Counted from the stretch's first letter, positions 27,360-36,259 are shown. The stretch is 64,000 bases of DNA from Salipiger thiooxidans (GCF_900102075.1 NZ_FNAV01000008.1:225348-289347); one strand, 5' to 3'. A program made the numbers and translations. Notes: a model not told the origin generated them from the sequence alone.

Positions 27360-27830
27360 TCAGGCGGGGCGGCCCTGCATCAGGCGCAGGGGTTCATAGA
27401 CCATGACCGTCTCGCCGCGCTGGTTGCGCACGGTGTTACGGGTCTTCACGAGGCCGCGGTCGCCCTTGCTCTCCTGCCGGACCTCGAGCACCTCGATCTC
27501 GACCGTGATCGTGTCGCCCTCGACCACCGGGCCCTTGATGCTCATGGTGGTGCCGAGGAAGGCCAGCCCGGTCTCCTGCGCGGTGGCGTTGAGCGTGAGC
27601 CCCTCGGCCAGCGCGAAGACCAGCGCGCCGGGCGAGGGGTTGCCCTTGATGGCGGCCTCGGCGCGGCGGTACTCGGCGTTGGTGAAGAGCACCTCGATCA
27701 TCCCGGCAAGATTGACGAAGGCCGAGATGTCCGACGCCGTCACGGTGCGGCCATAGGTCCGGTAGCGGTCGCCGACCGTGAGGTCCTGCCAGTAGAAGCC
27801 TCGTCCGAGAAGCACAGGTTCGTTGTTCAT
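27360..27830 (-). CDS. MaoC-fold protein lacking the hydratase catalytic pair
   Basis: The 156-residue protein has the hot-dog fold pattern of MaoC dehydratases (TVTASDISAFVNLAG, then a central helix, KGPVVEGDTITVEIEVLEVR and RNQRGETVMVYEPLRLM). In active R-hydratases the second segment reads GD-x3-LH; here it is GMIEVLFTN, so both the catalytic Asp and His are replaced. It is the last gene of the IclR-led operon and starts 4 bases inside a MaoC/CitE chimera, so it may be a thioesterase, a binding protein, or a partner of a lost MaoC hydratase. Confidence 0.75.
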   Translation of the reverse strand: MNNEPVLLGRGFYWQDLTVGDRYRTYGRTVTASDISAFVNLAGMIEVLFTNAEYRRAEAAIKGNPSPGALVFALAEGLTLNATAQETGLAFLGTTMSIKGPVVEGDTITVEIEVLEVRQESKGDRGLVKTRNTVRNQRGETVMVYEPLRLMQGRPA

Positions 27831-28270
27831 GCCGGGATCCCCGCTCTTTGAAGTATCAGTCGTGACCGCTTGAGGTGCGGCATGTCGATCATCGCGCCGT
27901 CGGGGGCGGCGACGCCCGCCGCCGGATCGGCCGGATCGGCCGCGACGGTGCGGCGTGCGGTGCTGACCTCCTCGTCGAAGGGCTGGAAGCCGCGGTTGCT
28001 CACCGGCATCTGCGCCGGATGGATCGCGAGCTTGCCGGTGAAGCCGTCGCGCACCGCCGCGCGGGACTCGGCCGCGAGCCCGTCGAGATCGCGGATCTCC
28101 CTGACCGCGTCAACCGGCTGCACCTCCGCCGCCACCGCGCCGAAGAGCGTGGGGTTGCGGGCCATGGTCTGCACCGGGAAGCGGACGTTGTCGGCCTCGG
28201 TCACGGTGCGGGTGATGGCGCGTCGGATGACCTCGCCCTCGCGGAACTCTTCGAGCCGGCATCCGGCCAT
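27827..28270 (-). pseudogene. Deletion chimera: MaoC N-terminus joined to HpcH/CitE lyase C-terminus
   Basis: The frame from ATG 28270 begins like a MaoC hydratase (MAGCRLEEFREGEVIRRAIT, then RTVTEADNVRFPV) and after about 45 residues turns into the last third of an HpcH/HpaI-CitE aldolase/lyase (RDLDGLAAESRAAVRDGFTG, KLAIHPAQMPVSNRGF, then PDGAMIDMPHLKRSR). The 147-residue product lacks the MaoC catalytic segment and the lyase barrel start, so neither enzyme can work. The frame is kept open, and it still abuts caiB-like and MaoC-like genes on both sides. The simplest reading is one deletion that removed the ends of two adjacent genes. Confidence 0.8.
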
Positions 28271-28271
28271 G

Positions 28272-29483
28272 TCAGACGTCCTCCGTCTGCTGGCGCGTCC
28301 CGCGCCCGAGGACACCGCGGTCCTCGAGCTCGCGGATCGCGTCGGCGCCGTAGCCCAGCTCGGTCAGCAGCGCCGGGCCGTCCTCGCCCAGCTCGGGCGC
28401 GCGGCGGTCGGGCCCGGAGGGCGAGGTGCGGAAGCGCACCGGCTGCGGCACCGAGCGCACCCGGCTCTCGAGATCGTCGGTCGGCTCGAAGAAGCCCACC
28501 GCCTGCAGGTGCGGGTCGTTCAGCAGGTCGTCGAGCCCGCTGACCCGCGAATGCGGCACGTCGAGCCGCTCGAAGGTGGCGATCCAGTCCCCGGTCGAGC
28601 GCTTCGGCATCTCCTGCCCGAGCACCTCGTACATCTCGCCCACGTGGCGCGAGCGGTCGGTGGCGTCGCCGAACCACGGCTGCGCAACCACGTCGGCGCG
28701 ACCGAGTTCCTCGAACGTCTTGCGCCAGTGGCGCTCGGTATAGGGCAGCACGGCGATCCAGCCGTCGCTGGTCGGGAAGGGCCGGCGGTGACGGTTCAGC
28801 AGCCGCTGGTAACCCGCGGGCGCCGCCTCGTCGAAGCTGGCGGCGGCCATGTGCTCGGTCATCACGAACGAGGTCATGACCTCGAACATCGGCACTTCGA
28901 TCTCGCAGCCCGTGCCGGTCCGCTCGCGCCCGACGAGGGCGGCCGAGATGGCGTTGGCGGCGTAGAGCGCCGCGATCTTGTCGGCGATCACGCCGGGCAC
29001 GTAGGACGGATCGTTGCCGGTGTAGGTCGGCAGCCTGGCGATGCCCGAGGCGGCCTGGATCACGTCGTCATAGGCGGGCCGCGCCGCATAGGGGCCATCG
29101 CTGCCGAAGCCGATGGCCGAGCAGTAAACCAGCTTGGGGTTGCGCGCCCGGAGCGCCGCGGGGCCGAAGCCCAGACGCTCGACCGCCTGAAGGCGCATGT
29201 TGTGCAGGAAGACATCGGCGCCGTCTACGAGCTTCAGCAGGATGGCGCGGCCTTCCTCGGTCTTCAGATCCAGCGCGATGCTCTTCTTGTTCCGGTTGTT
29301 GTTGGCGAACATCGAGCTTGCGCCCGCCTTCGAGCGCGGATCGACGTAGCGCGCCAGATCCCCGTTCGGTGCCTCGACCTTGACGACCTCTGCACCAAAA
29401 TCGCCCAGCATCTGCCCGGCCATGGGCCCGAGCACGATCGTCGTCAGCTCGACGACCCGGACACCCTTCAAAAGATCAAGCAC
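28272..29483 (-). CDS. CaiB/BaiF family CoA-transferase
   Basis: From GTG 29483 (GGAGAGGCGC upstream) the protein is 403 residues, normal for the family. It begins VLDLLKGVRVVELTTIVLGP and has the catalytic-Asp region VDPRSKAGASSMFANNNRNK plus SIALDLKTEEGRAILLKL and the closing RTSPSGPDRRAPELGEDGPA. The catalytic Asp lies in the central segment around residue 170 by family analogy. It moves CoA between dicarboxylic or aromatic acids. In this operon (TRAP importer, MaoC and a lost CitE) the set resembles mesaconyl/itaconyl or C4/C5-acid CoA routes: activate, hydrate, split. Confidence 0.88.
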   Translation of the reverse strand: MLDLLKGVRVVELTTIVLGPMAGQMLGDFGAEVVKVEAPNGDLARYVDPRSKAGASSMFANNNRNKKSIALDLKTEEGRAILLKLVDGADVFLHNMRLQAVERLGFGPAALRARNPKLVYCSAIGFGSDGPYAARPAYDDVIQAASGIARLPTYTGNDPSYVPGVIADKIAALYAANAISAALVGRERTGTGCEIEVPMFEVMTSFVMTEHMAAASFDEAAPAGYQRLLNRHRRPFPTSDGWIAVLPYTERHWRKTFEELGRADVVAQPWFGDATDRSRHVGEMYEVLGQEMPKRSTGDWIATFERLDVPHSRVSGLDDLLNDPHLQAVGFFEPTDDLESRVRSVPQPVRFRTSPSGPDRRAPELGEDGPALLTELGYGADAIRELEDRGVLGRGTRQQTEDV

Positions 29484-29538
29484 GCGCCTCTCCTTTCGTT
29501 GCGGGGCGGCCGGACAGGCGGCCGCCCCAGGTCTCGGT

Positions 29539-30573
29539 TCAGATGCCGCTCTCGCGGAGCGCCTGGACCTCGGCGCGGAAGTCGGAGAGGATCTCGCTCC
29601 CCTTCTTGCCGCGCTTGTCGAGGGCGGCGGCCCAGTCATCGGCGACGCTGGCGAAATCCGCGGTGAGCGTCGCGGTCTCTTCGTCATTCAGCGTGATGAC
29701 GGTGGCGCCCTCCTCGGCCAGCTTGGCGGTCAGCTCGACCTCGGCCGCGTCGAAGGCCTTGCAGGCGCTCGCGGTCACTTCGTGGCCGATGCGGGTCATG
29801 GCTTCCTGGATGTCGGCGGGCAGGCTGTCCCACTTGCGCTGCGAGATCGCGTAGGTGATCCCCACCGAGCCGAAGTTGGCGTTGGCGGTCGCCGAGCCCA
29901 CGATCTGGTCGAGCCCGTAGGAGAAGGTCGAGGTGAAGGGCAGCAGCGCGCCGTCCACGGTGCCCTTGGTCATCGCGTCGAAGATCTCGGGCGGGGTCAT
30001 CCGCACCGGGGTCGCGCCCGCGGATTGCAGCGACAGCTCCATCGCGCCGGGATTCGAGCGCATTTTCATGCCCTTGAACCCCTCGAGCGAGGTCACGTCC
30101 GCGCGCTTCGAGAAGATCGCCTGATAGGGCGAGAGCGCCACGTTGTAGAGCACGCGCACGCCGTTGGGCTGGAACTCGAGCTGGTCGAGCTTGCCGCCCG
30201 GCTGGATCAACTTCTCGAAGGCCAGCGAGCCCTCGCAGGACGACGAGATCTCGCCGGGCAGCTCGACCACGCCGCCGAGCGGCATCTTCTCGGAGACGTA
30301 GGACGGCACGATGTAGCCGATGTCGGCGATGCCGGCCTGGGTGATCGACAGGATGTCCTTGGCCTTGGCGAGCTGTTGGGCCGGGTAATGCTCGATGGCG
30401 ATGCGGTCGCCGAGCTCTTCCTTGAGGCGCGCGGTGAACACGTCGGTGGTGTTCCTGGTGATGATGTGATCGGCCGGCAGGCTGTCGGCGATCTTGATCG
30501 TCACTTCCTGAGCGGCGACGGGTGCCGCGGCGACTGCGGCGCAGACCGCCAGGATGCTGATGGTGGGTTTCAT
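29539..30573 (-). CDS. TRAP transporter substrate-binding protein (DctP type)
   Basis: The 344-residue protein has a signal peptide (MKPTISILAVCAAVAAAPVA, cut after AAQ) and the DctP fold: IADSLPADHIITRNTTDVF, EHYPAQQLAKAKDILS, FKGMKMRSNPGAMELS with the Arg that clamps a carboxylate, and PPEIFDAMTKGTVDGALLPF. It binds an organic acid in the periplasm and feeds the QM membrane pair encoded upstream. The ligand is not known; an upstream-gene context with a CoA-transferase suggests a carboxylic acid that is activated on entry. Start at 30573 has a GGAGGAGAACGACC site. Confidence 0.92.
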   Translation of the reverse strand: MKPTISILAVCAAVAAAPVAAQEVTIKIADSLPADHIITRNTTDVFTARLKEELGDRIAIEHYPAQQLAKAKDILSITQAGIADIGYIVPSYVSEKMPLGGVVELPGEISSSCEGSLAFEKLIQPGGKLDQLEFQPNGVRVLYNVALSPYQAIFSKRADVTSLEGFKGMKMRSNPGAMELSLQSAGATPVRMTPPEIFDAMTKGTVDGALLPFTSTFSYGLDQIVGSATANANFGSVGITYAISQRKWDSLPADIQEAMTRIGHEVTASACKAFDAAEVELTAKLAEEGATVITLNDEETATLTADFASVADDWAAALDKRGKKGSEILSDFRAEVQALRESGI

Positions 30574-30621
30574 GGTCGTTCTCCTCCGATGGACCAAAGA
30601 CTTGTCAGGGGGTGCGGGTGC

Positions 30622-31017
30622 TCAGCACTCGACGCGGGCGCCTTCGCCGTAGGGCGGGCCGTAGCAGATCAGGACGCGCACCGGCGTGTCGCCGATGGCG
30701 GTGAAGGTGTGGGGCATGTCGGCGGGGAAGAAGACGCTCTCCTCCGGCCCGATCTCCTGAGTGAGGCCGCCGACCTCGACCCGGGCGCGGCCCTCGAGCA
30801 TCCAGCAGAACTGGTCGATGCCGGGGTGGAAGTGGGCGCTGGCGCCCTCGCCGGGCTCGATGCGGCCGATCAGCACTTCCATCTGGGTGGCGCCGGTCTC
30901 GGGCGACACCAGCCGGCGGTTCACCGTCCCGCTGTGGCCGCGCGGCTGGTAGGCTGCGGCCCTGGTCTCAGTCATGAAGTACATCTTGGGGTCGATGTCG
31001 GTCTTTGCGGTCGACAT
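30622..31017 (-). CDS. Cupin-domain protein
   Basis: The 131-residue protein has a single cupin barrel: GRIEPGEGASAHFHPGIDQF with ligands H-x-H and a Gln/Glu, and a second motif FFPADMPHTFTAIGDTPVRV with the fourth ligand His. Start is ATG 31017 with GGGAGGAGCCACC upstream. It lies between the TRAP large permease and binding-protein genes, so it may be a lyase or isomerase for the imported acid, or a sensor protein. No residues allow a closer call. Confidence 0.85.
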   Translation of the reverse strand: MSTAKTDIDPKMYFMTETRAAAYQPRGHSGTVNRRLVSPETGATQMEVLIGRIEPGEGASAHFHPGIDQFCWMLEGRARVEVGGLTQEIGPEESVFFPADMPHTFTAIGDTPVRVLICYGPPYGEGARVEC

Positions 31018-31049
31018 GGTGGCTCCTCCCTTGGACGATTGCGTCTGGA

Positions 31050-32336
31050 TTACTGCGTCGTGCCGGGCAGCCACAGCACCAGCTGCGGGAACGCGACGAG
31101 CAACGCGAGAACGATGATGTGCGAGACGACATGCGGTGCGACGCCCCGGAAGATCTCGGAGAGCGGCCGCTCGGCGTAGCGAGAGACCACGAAGATGTTC
31201 ATGCCCAGCGGCGGGGTGATCATGCCGACCTCGGCCGCGACCACGACCAGCACGCCGAACCACACCGGGTCGAAGCCGAGGCTGGTGATCGCGGGCACCA
31301 TCACCGGAACGGTGAGGATGAGGATCGCCATCTGGTCCATGAAGCAGCCCATGATCAGGTAGAAGACGATGATCCCCGCCATCACCACGTAGGGCGACAC
31401 GTCGAGCCCGGTGATCCAGTTGACGAAGCCCGGGGTGATCTGGCCCAGCGTCAGCACGTAGCCGAAGATGTGCGCGCCGATGATGATCATGAAGATCATG
31501 CAGGTGGCGCGGACCGCCCGCGCCAGCGCGCCCCAGGTCGTCTTCCAGCTGAGCGTGCGGAACGCCGCGGCGATGACGAAGGCTCCGAAGGCGCCGAGAC
31601 CGGCCGCTTCGGTGGGCGTCGCGATGCCCAAGTAGATCGAGCCCGTGACACAGAGCAGCAGCAGCAGCATCGGCCCGATGTCCCGCAGGGCGCGGATCTT
31701 GTCGCGCATCGGCCAGGGCCGTGCCGCCGGCGCGATGGACGGGTCGCGGGCCATCAGCACGTAGATCGTCACGATGATCGCCAGCGTCACGATGATCCCG
31801 GGGATGACCCCTCCGATCAGCAGAGAGGCGATGTTGACCTCGACGATGATGCCGTAGAGCACCAGCGCGATCGACGGCGGGATGAGCATGGCGAGCGTGC
31901 CCGAGACGGCCACGACACCGGACGCGAACTTCACCTCGTAACCCGCTCTTCGCATTGCAGGAATGGAGGTAGACGACAGCGCAGCCGCGGCCGCGGTGGA
32001 CGAGCCCGAGATGGCCCCGAACCCGGCGCCCGCGAGCGCCGTGGCGACGGCGAGCCCGCCCGGCAGGCGGCCCACCCAGATGGTGATCGCCTTGAACATC
32101 CGGTCGGCGATGCCGCTGACGATGACGAACTCGGCCATCAGGATGAAGAGCGGCACGGCGATCAGCTCGAAGCCGTTGGTGGTCGACAGCGGCGTGGTCG
32201 AGAGCACCGAGAGCGCGCTCTCGAACCCGACGATGGTCATCAGCCCGACAAGGCCGGTGAAGGCCAGCGCGAAGCCCACGGGAACGCCGAGCAGAAGCAG
32301 GACAAGCAGTCCGATCACGACAAGAAGCGACGTCAT
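31050..32336 (-). CDS. TRAP transporter large permease (DctM type)
   Basis: The 428-residue protein has about 12 hydrophobic segments and the DctM hallmarks: the N-terminal GVPVGFALAFTGLVGLM, GISGSSTAAAAAL written here as GAISGSSTAAAAALSSTS, the sodium-site loop SGTLAMLIPPSIALVLYGII, and the GMITPPLGMNIFVV mirror motif. It starts inside the end of the small permease gene with a 4-base overlap. It is the sodium-coupled channel of the TRAP system. Confidence 0.93.
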   Translation of the reverse strand: MTSLLVVIGLLVLLLLGVPVGFALAFTGLVGLMTIVGFESALSVLSTTPLSTTNGFELIAVPLFILMAEFVIVSGIADRMFKAITIWVGRLPGGLAVATALAGAGFGAISGSSTAAAAALSSTSIPAMRRAGYEVKFASGVVAVSGTLAMLIPPSIALVLYGIIVEVNIASLLIGGVIPGIIVTLAIIVTIYVLMARDPSIAPAARPWPMRDKIRALRDIGPMLLLLLCVTGSIYLGIATPTEAAGLGAFGAFVIAAAFRTLSWKTTWGALARAVRATCMIFMIIIGAHIFGYVLTLGQITPGFVNWITGLDVSPYVVMAGIIVFYLIMGCFMDQMAILILTVPVMVPAITSLGFDPVWFGVLVVVAAEVGMITPPLGMNIFVVSRYAERPLSEIFRGVAPHVVSHIIVLALLVAFPQLVLWLPGTTQ

Positions 32337-32842
32337 TGCGCGGCCTCCCCGGACGCACGGCCAAAGGCGTTGTTGAGGGAAATCACGATGCGCGCGGCAC
32401 AGACCAGCACCATCGCGGCGGAGCCGATGGGCACGAGCGCGTAGCTCGCCCATGCCGGCCACGGCACGATGCTCGCGATCACCTCGTCGTTGGCAAAGCT
32501 CTTGGCGGCGCGCTCCCAGGCGACCCAGGTCAGCAGGCCGAAGACCCAGAGCCCGATGGCGCTCGACACCACGTCGGTGAGTTCGCGCAGGCGGTGCGGC
32601 AGGTTGAGCGTCAGCAGGTCGACCGAGAGGTGCTCGGCGCGCCAGTAGGTCGGGCCGAAGCCGAAGAAGAAGACCGCGGGCGTGAGGTAAAGCACGACGA
32701 GGTCATGGGCAAAGAAGATCGGCGTCCCGGCGCCGTAGCGCAGCGCCACGTCGGCGACGATGAGCAGGGTCATGAAGGCCAGCGCAAAGACCGCGACCGC
32801 GGTGAAGGCGTGGTCGACGACCGCCATGTATTTCCGGATCAT
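32333..32842 (-). CDS. TRAP transporter small permease (DctQ type)
   Basis: The 169-residue membrane protein has four hydrophobic helices starting AVAVFALAFMTLLIVADVAL with the DctQ motif LRYGAGTPIFFAHDL and the YWRAEHLSVDLLTLNLP loop. Its start overlaps the IclR stop by 4 bases and its end overlaps dctM by 4, so regulator, Q and M are translationally coupled. Confidence 0.92.
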   Translation of the reverse strand: MIRKYMAVVDHAFTAVAVFALAFMTLLIVADVALRYGAGTPIFFAHDLVVLYLTPAVFFFGFGPTYWRAEHLSVDLLTLNLPHRLRELTDVVSSAIGLWVFGLLTWVAWERAAKSFANDEVIASIVPWPAWASYALVPIGSAAMVLVCAARIVISLNNAFGRASGEAAQ

Positions 32843-33594
32843 CGGCCGTCTCCGCTTTCGTGGATCTGGCTCTTGATGGCCGCGACGACCCGCGCGAGCG
32901 CCGCGCCGATCTCGTCGTAGCGGCCCTGCATTCGGTAGTTCGGCCCCGCCACGGACAGCCCGTATTTCTGGTCGGCGATGTCGAGCAGCACGCCCGCGCC
33001 TGAAACCTCGGGGGTGAATTCGGTGGCGTTCAGGAACCAGCCGCGCTCGCGCCCGGCGACGATGTTGTCGAAGAGCGCGTCGGGATCGGTGATCGAGGTC
33101 TCCGCGGCCTCGGAATAGTCGAGCCCCGCCAGCTCGCGCCGCAGCGCCGCGTCGTCGAGCGACGAGAGGATCGCCTTGCCCGAGGAGATCGCGTAGATCG
33201 GCCGGGTCTCGCCCGCCCTCGCCGAGTAGCGCACGCCTTTGCGGGACTCGAGCGCCTCGAGATAGATTGCGTGATCGCCCTCGCGGGCGGCGAGCAGGAT
33301 GGTCTCTCCGGTCTCTTGGCGCAACGCTTCCATGTGCTCGCGCACGAGGCCGAGCACCGGGTCTCCGTCGAGGATCGACAGGGTCAGGTCGTGCATGCGG
33401 CGCGTGGGGTAGAACCCGCCCCGTTTCCGGACCTCGAACAGGAACCCGCGCTCGCGCAGGGTCGAGACGAGGTTGCTGGTGCTCGAGAGCGGCAGCTCCA
33501 GCGTCTCCGACAGTTGGGTGAGCGTGGCCGGCCTCTGAGACGCGGCAAAATACTCAAAAAACCGCAGGACGTTATCCGCCTGACGTACGGCCAT
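32839..33594 (-). CDS. IclR-family regulator, first gene of the TRAP operon
   Basis: From ATG 33594, which has a strong GGAGGGAGGAAATCT site, the protein is 251 residues. A start 54 bases upstream at 33648 is possible but has no such site. It has an N-terminal winged helix (ATLTQLSETLELPLSSTSNL) and an IclR effector domain (ETILLAAREGDHAIYLEALE, GETRPIYAISSGKAILS). Unusually it is cotranscribed with and coupled to the transporter it presumably controls, so operon and regulator levels rise together. A 7-bp inverted repeat upstream is the likely operator. Confidence 0.9.
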   Translation of the reverse strand: MAVRQADNVLRFFEYFAASQRPATLTQLSETLELPLSSTSNLVSTLRERGFLFEVRKRGGFYPTRRMHDLTLSILDGDPVLGLVREHMEALRQETGETILLAAREGDHAIYLEALESRKGVRYSARAGETRPIYAISSGKAILSSLDDAALRRELAGLDYSEAAETSITDPDALFDNIVAGRERGWFLNATEFTPEVSGAGVLLDIADQKYGLSVAGPNYRMQGRYDEIGAALARVVAAIKSQIHESGDGR

Positions 33595-33642
33595 AGATTT
33601 CCTCCCTCCATCGCGGACCCTCTCCCTGGAGCCGCGAATCTT

Positions 33643-33658
33643 CTTCACATGTGTGAAG
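33643..33658. promoter_or_regulatory. Likely IclR operator
   Basis: CTTCACA, TG, TGTGAAG is a perfect inverted repeat with 7-bp arms, 49 bases before the IclR start. It fits an autoregulated operator for the IclR-TRAP operon; no second copy was seen nearby. Confidence 0.55.
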
Positions 33659-33986
33659 CTATCTTCTTATACAGGAAGTATTGGGGCAGTGGTTGAGCGT
33701 CAAGGAAAAAGCCTGAAGGAGCGTTCTGGCGAGGTCGAACGTCAGGACGCGTATCTATTAATATAGTATATTCAGTACCTTGATTACCATTCCTCAGGCA
33801 TATCATCAGATGGAAAGGCGCCTCCCGGTGCCCGCCGAGCCCTCCCGCGGAAGGACAACGACAGGCACCCCGACGAGGCCGGGTCATGTGAAACGACGAT
33901 GCGGGAAGAAGAGCCTGCGGGCGGTTTCGCGGGGCACTTGTGCCGTGAGCCGCCGGTCAGCGCGGCGCATTACGGCCGCGCCATGA
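33659..33986. other. Gap with no recognisable gene
   Basis: The stretch upstream of the IclR operon has an AT-rich core near 33752-33810 and a GC-rich part after it. No coding frame, RNA gene or repeat in it could be supported; it probably holds the IclR operon promoter at its left end. Confidence 0.5.
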
Positions 33987-34007
33987 TCCGGGGCCGAAGG
34001 GGCCCCG
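33987..34007 (-). terminator. Stem-loop after the acyl-CoA synthetase fragment
   Basis: CCGGGGCC (33987-33994) and GGCCCCGG (34000-34007) form a perfect 8-bp stem with a 5-base loop, starting 13 bases past the minus-strand stop. No U-tract follows. Confidence 0.5.
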
Positions 34008-34019
34008 GACCGCGCCAGG

Positions 34020-35270
34020 TCACTGGCGCCGGATCAGCGCGTCCAGAAGCACGATGCCCTGACCCTCGGGCCGCACCAGGAGCGGGTTGATCTCGGCCTC
34101 CGCGACCCGGTCCGACGTAGCCAGCGCGGAGATTGCGGCAACGCCCTGCGCCAGCGCCTCGAGATCGCCGCGGAGCGCGCCGCGGAACCCGTCGAGCAGC
34201 ATGAAGCCCTTGACCTCGCGGATCATCTCGCGCGCGGTCTCCACGTCGAGCGGCGCGGGCCGCACCGAGGTGTCGCGGTAGATCTCGGTCATCACGCCGC
34301 CCATGCCCAGCGTCAGCATCGGCCCCGCGAGCGGGTCGCGGGTGAGCCCTACCAGCGCCTCGCCGAGCCCCGTCGCCATCTCCTGCAGCAGGATGGCCTC
34401 GAGACGGTAGCCGGGGGCGTGGGCCTCGGCCGAGGCGCGCATCGCGGCAATCGCCTCTTCCAGCGCCGCGCGGTCCGCCAGCCCAAGGCGGATGGCGCCG
34501 GCCTCGGTTTTGTGGGGCAGGTCCGAGGACACCGGCTTGGCCACGAGCGGGAACCTCAGGTCGAGCGTCTCGGGCAGCGCGTCCTCGGGCGGCAGCACGA
34601 TCTGGCGCGGGCGCGGGGTGCCGAGGCTCTCGAAGACGGCGCCGGCGCGGTCCTCGTTGAGAGTGTTTTCCGGGCCTTGATCCAGCAGCGTGGCGGTTAC
34701 GGCTTGCAGCGTCACGTCGGGCGGCGCGGTTACTTTCACCGGGCGCATGAGCATGGCGATGGTCTCGGCGCAGGCCTCGACGTTCCGGAAGGCCGGAACG
34801 CCGCCCGCCGCCAGCAGGTCGAGGCTCTCTGGCGCATGCGGCAGGGGAAACGCCAGGACCGGCGCCGCGTCGCGGGGCGCCTCGGCCACCGCGTCGATGA
34901 TCGGCGTGACCGCGAGCTCGGGGTTGAACTGCGCCGAGGAGCCGATGGTGACGAGCAGGGCGCCGGTCTCGGGGTCCGCGATCAGCCGCGAGACGACCTC
35001 CTTCATGGTGTCGTATTTCGTACCTGCGAGGGTCACGTCCACGAGCTTGCCATGGCCCAGCGGGATGTTCTGCGCGGTCAGGGCCTCGCGGGTGGGCGCG
35101 CTGCAGCCGGCGATCTCGACGCCGCGGGCGCTGATCTGGTCGACCAGCATGGCGCCGCCGCCGCCGGTGGTGGTCAGCACCGTCAGCCTGCGGGGCCGGT
35201 GCGCGGGCAGCCGCATCTTCGACAGCAGGCGCGGCGCGTCCATCAGCGTGTCGAGGCTCTCGGCCTGCCG
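34020..35270 (-). pseudogene. C-terminal half of an NDP-forming acyl-CoA synthetase, fused behind an ACAD fragment
   Basis: About 415 residues match the second half of acetyl/acyl-CoA synthetases (NDP-forming): a CoA-ligase domain (LTVLTTTGGGGAMLVDQISA, LIADPETGALLVTIG) and a C-terminal ATP-grasp domain (RFPLVAKPVSSDLPHKTEAG, MTLGMGGVMTEIYRDTSVRP written in part, and AEINPLLVRPEGQG). The N-terminal CoA-binding Rossmann domain and the phospho-His part before it are missing. The frame is open and continuous with the acyl-CoA dehydrogenase piece, so a hybrid polypeptide could be made but it should not be a complete synthetase. Confidence 0.8.
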
Positions 35271-35687
35271 GATGCCGATGCTCTCGAGCGAGAACCCGAG
35301 CCCGCCGAGCACCTGCACCGCCTCGTTCGCCGCGAGGAAACCTGCCTCGTTGCAGGCGAGCTTGGCAAGCGCGGTCTCGTGCGGGTCGGGCAGCCCGTCC
35401 ATGCCATTCACCGCGGCGCGCATCAGCAGCAGCTGGGCGCTTTCGAGCCGCAGCTCCATCTCGGCGAACTTCCACTGCAGGCCCTGGAATTCGCAGAGCG
35501 CCCGGCCAAACTGCTTGAGGGTCAACGCATGCTCGCGCGCGAGGTTGAAGGCGTGGCGGCCGACGGCCACCGCGCGGGCCGAGTTGCCAAGCCGCTCGAC
35601 GTTGAAGCCCGAGATCTGTTTCTTGAACCCGCCCGGTCCGAGCAGCACGTTCTCCTTGGGCACCTGGACATTGTCGAAATAGAGTTG
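35271..35687 (-). pseudogene. C-terminal part of an acyl-CoA dehydrogenase, internal to a three-gene chimera
   Basis: The minus frame reads QLYFDNVQVPKENVLLGPGG, FNVERLGNSARAVAVGRHAF, LAREHALTLKQFGRALCEFQ, then EAVQVLGGLGFSLE: the middle strand and helical C-domain of an acyl-CoA dehydrogenase. The N-terminal domains are gone, and so are the final helix and the Arg-rich FAD loop, because after LGGLGF the sequence becomes acyl-CoA synthetase. The right end at about 35687 abuts a TRAP small-permease fragment in another frame. Two junctions within 420 bases mean at least two deletion events or one complex one. Confidence 0.8.
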
Positions 35688-35689
35688 CG

Positions 35690-36048
35690 ACCATCCCCTT
35701 CTTGCTCAGCGCCGAGCTGATTGCGCCCGCCAGCAACAGCGCCATCACCCCCATCGAGATCAGCTTGCCGAGCAGGTCGGTGATGGGCCGCAGGATCCGC
35801 GGCACGATCATCGCCAGCGAGTCCGCGACGATATGGTCGTGATGCGCCTGCACCCGGCCGAGCGGCAGGAAGGTCACCGCCACCATGTAGTAGTAGGAGA
35901 CGGTTTCGATGGTCCCGGTCAGGCCTCGGCCGAGCACCAGCCGGCTCACGATCTCGGCGGAGACATGCAGCGCCATCAGCGCCGCCGCCGCCATGGCGAT
36001 CCACGCCACCGCCTCCGCGATGAAGCCAACGAGCCTGCTGAGCCGCAT
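35690..36048 (-). pseudogene. TRAP small permease, truncated after about 120 residues
   Basis: From ATG 36048 (GGGAGGGGGAACGGT upstream) the frame encodes a normal DctQ start: RLVGFIAEAVAWIAMAAAAL, HVSAEIVSRLVLGRGLTGTI, YYMVAVTFLPLGRVQAHHDH and LLGKLISMGVMALLLAG. The last helix is missing: after SALSKKGMVA the DNA is an acyl-CoA dehydrogenase fragment. Its matching large permease and binding protein are absent too, so an entire TRAP-dehydrogenase operon seems to have collapsed here. Confidence 0.8.
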
Positions 36049-36259
36049 ACCGTTCCCCCTCCCGTGCGCCGTGTCGCCATGCTGCGACGCGCCCGCCATG
36101 GTTTCTCCCGAACCGATGGCGGCAACGCTTGCTTCCGGAGTAGACGCGCCGGGGCTGGCAGCGCCAACTGCCCTCTGATCTTGCAGGGATAACCTTTGAT
36201 CAGGCTCGGCGTGTTGTCCTGCGGGGCCAGGCTCGCCCCGACCGGTGGGAGTGGCGGGC

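Noticed and set aside
35271..35687. Genuine bifunctional acyl-CoA dehydrogenase-synthetase
   Set aside because: Both halves lack essential N-terminal domains, and the left neighbour is also a truncated gene, so it is a deletion product rather than an evolved fusion.
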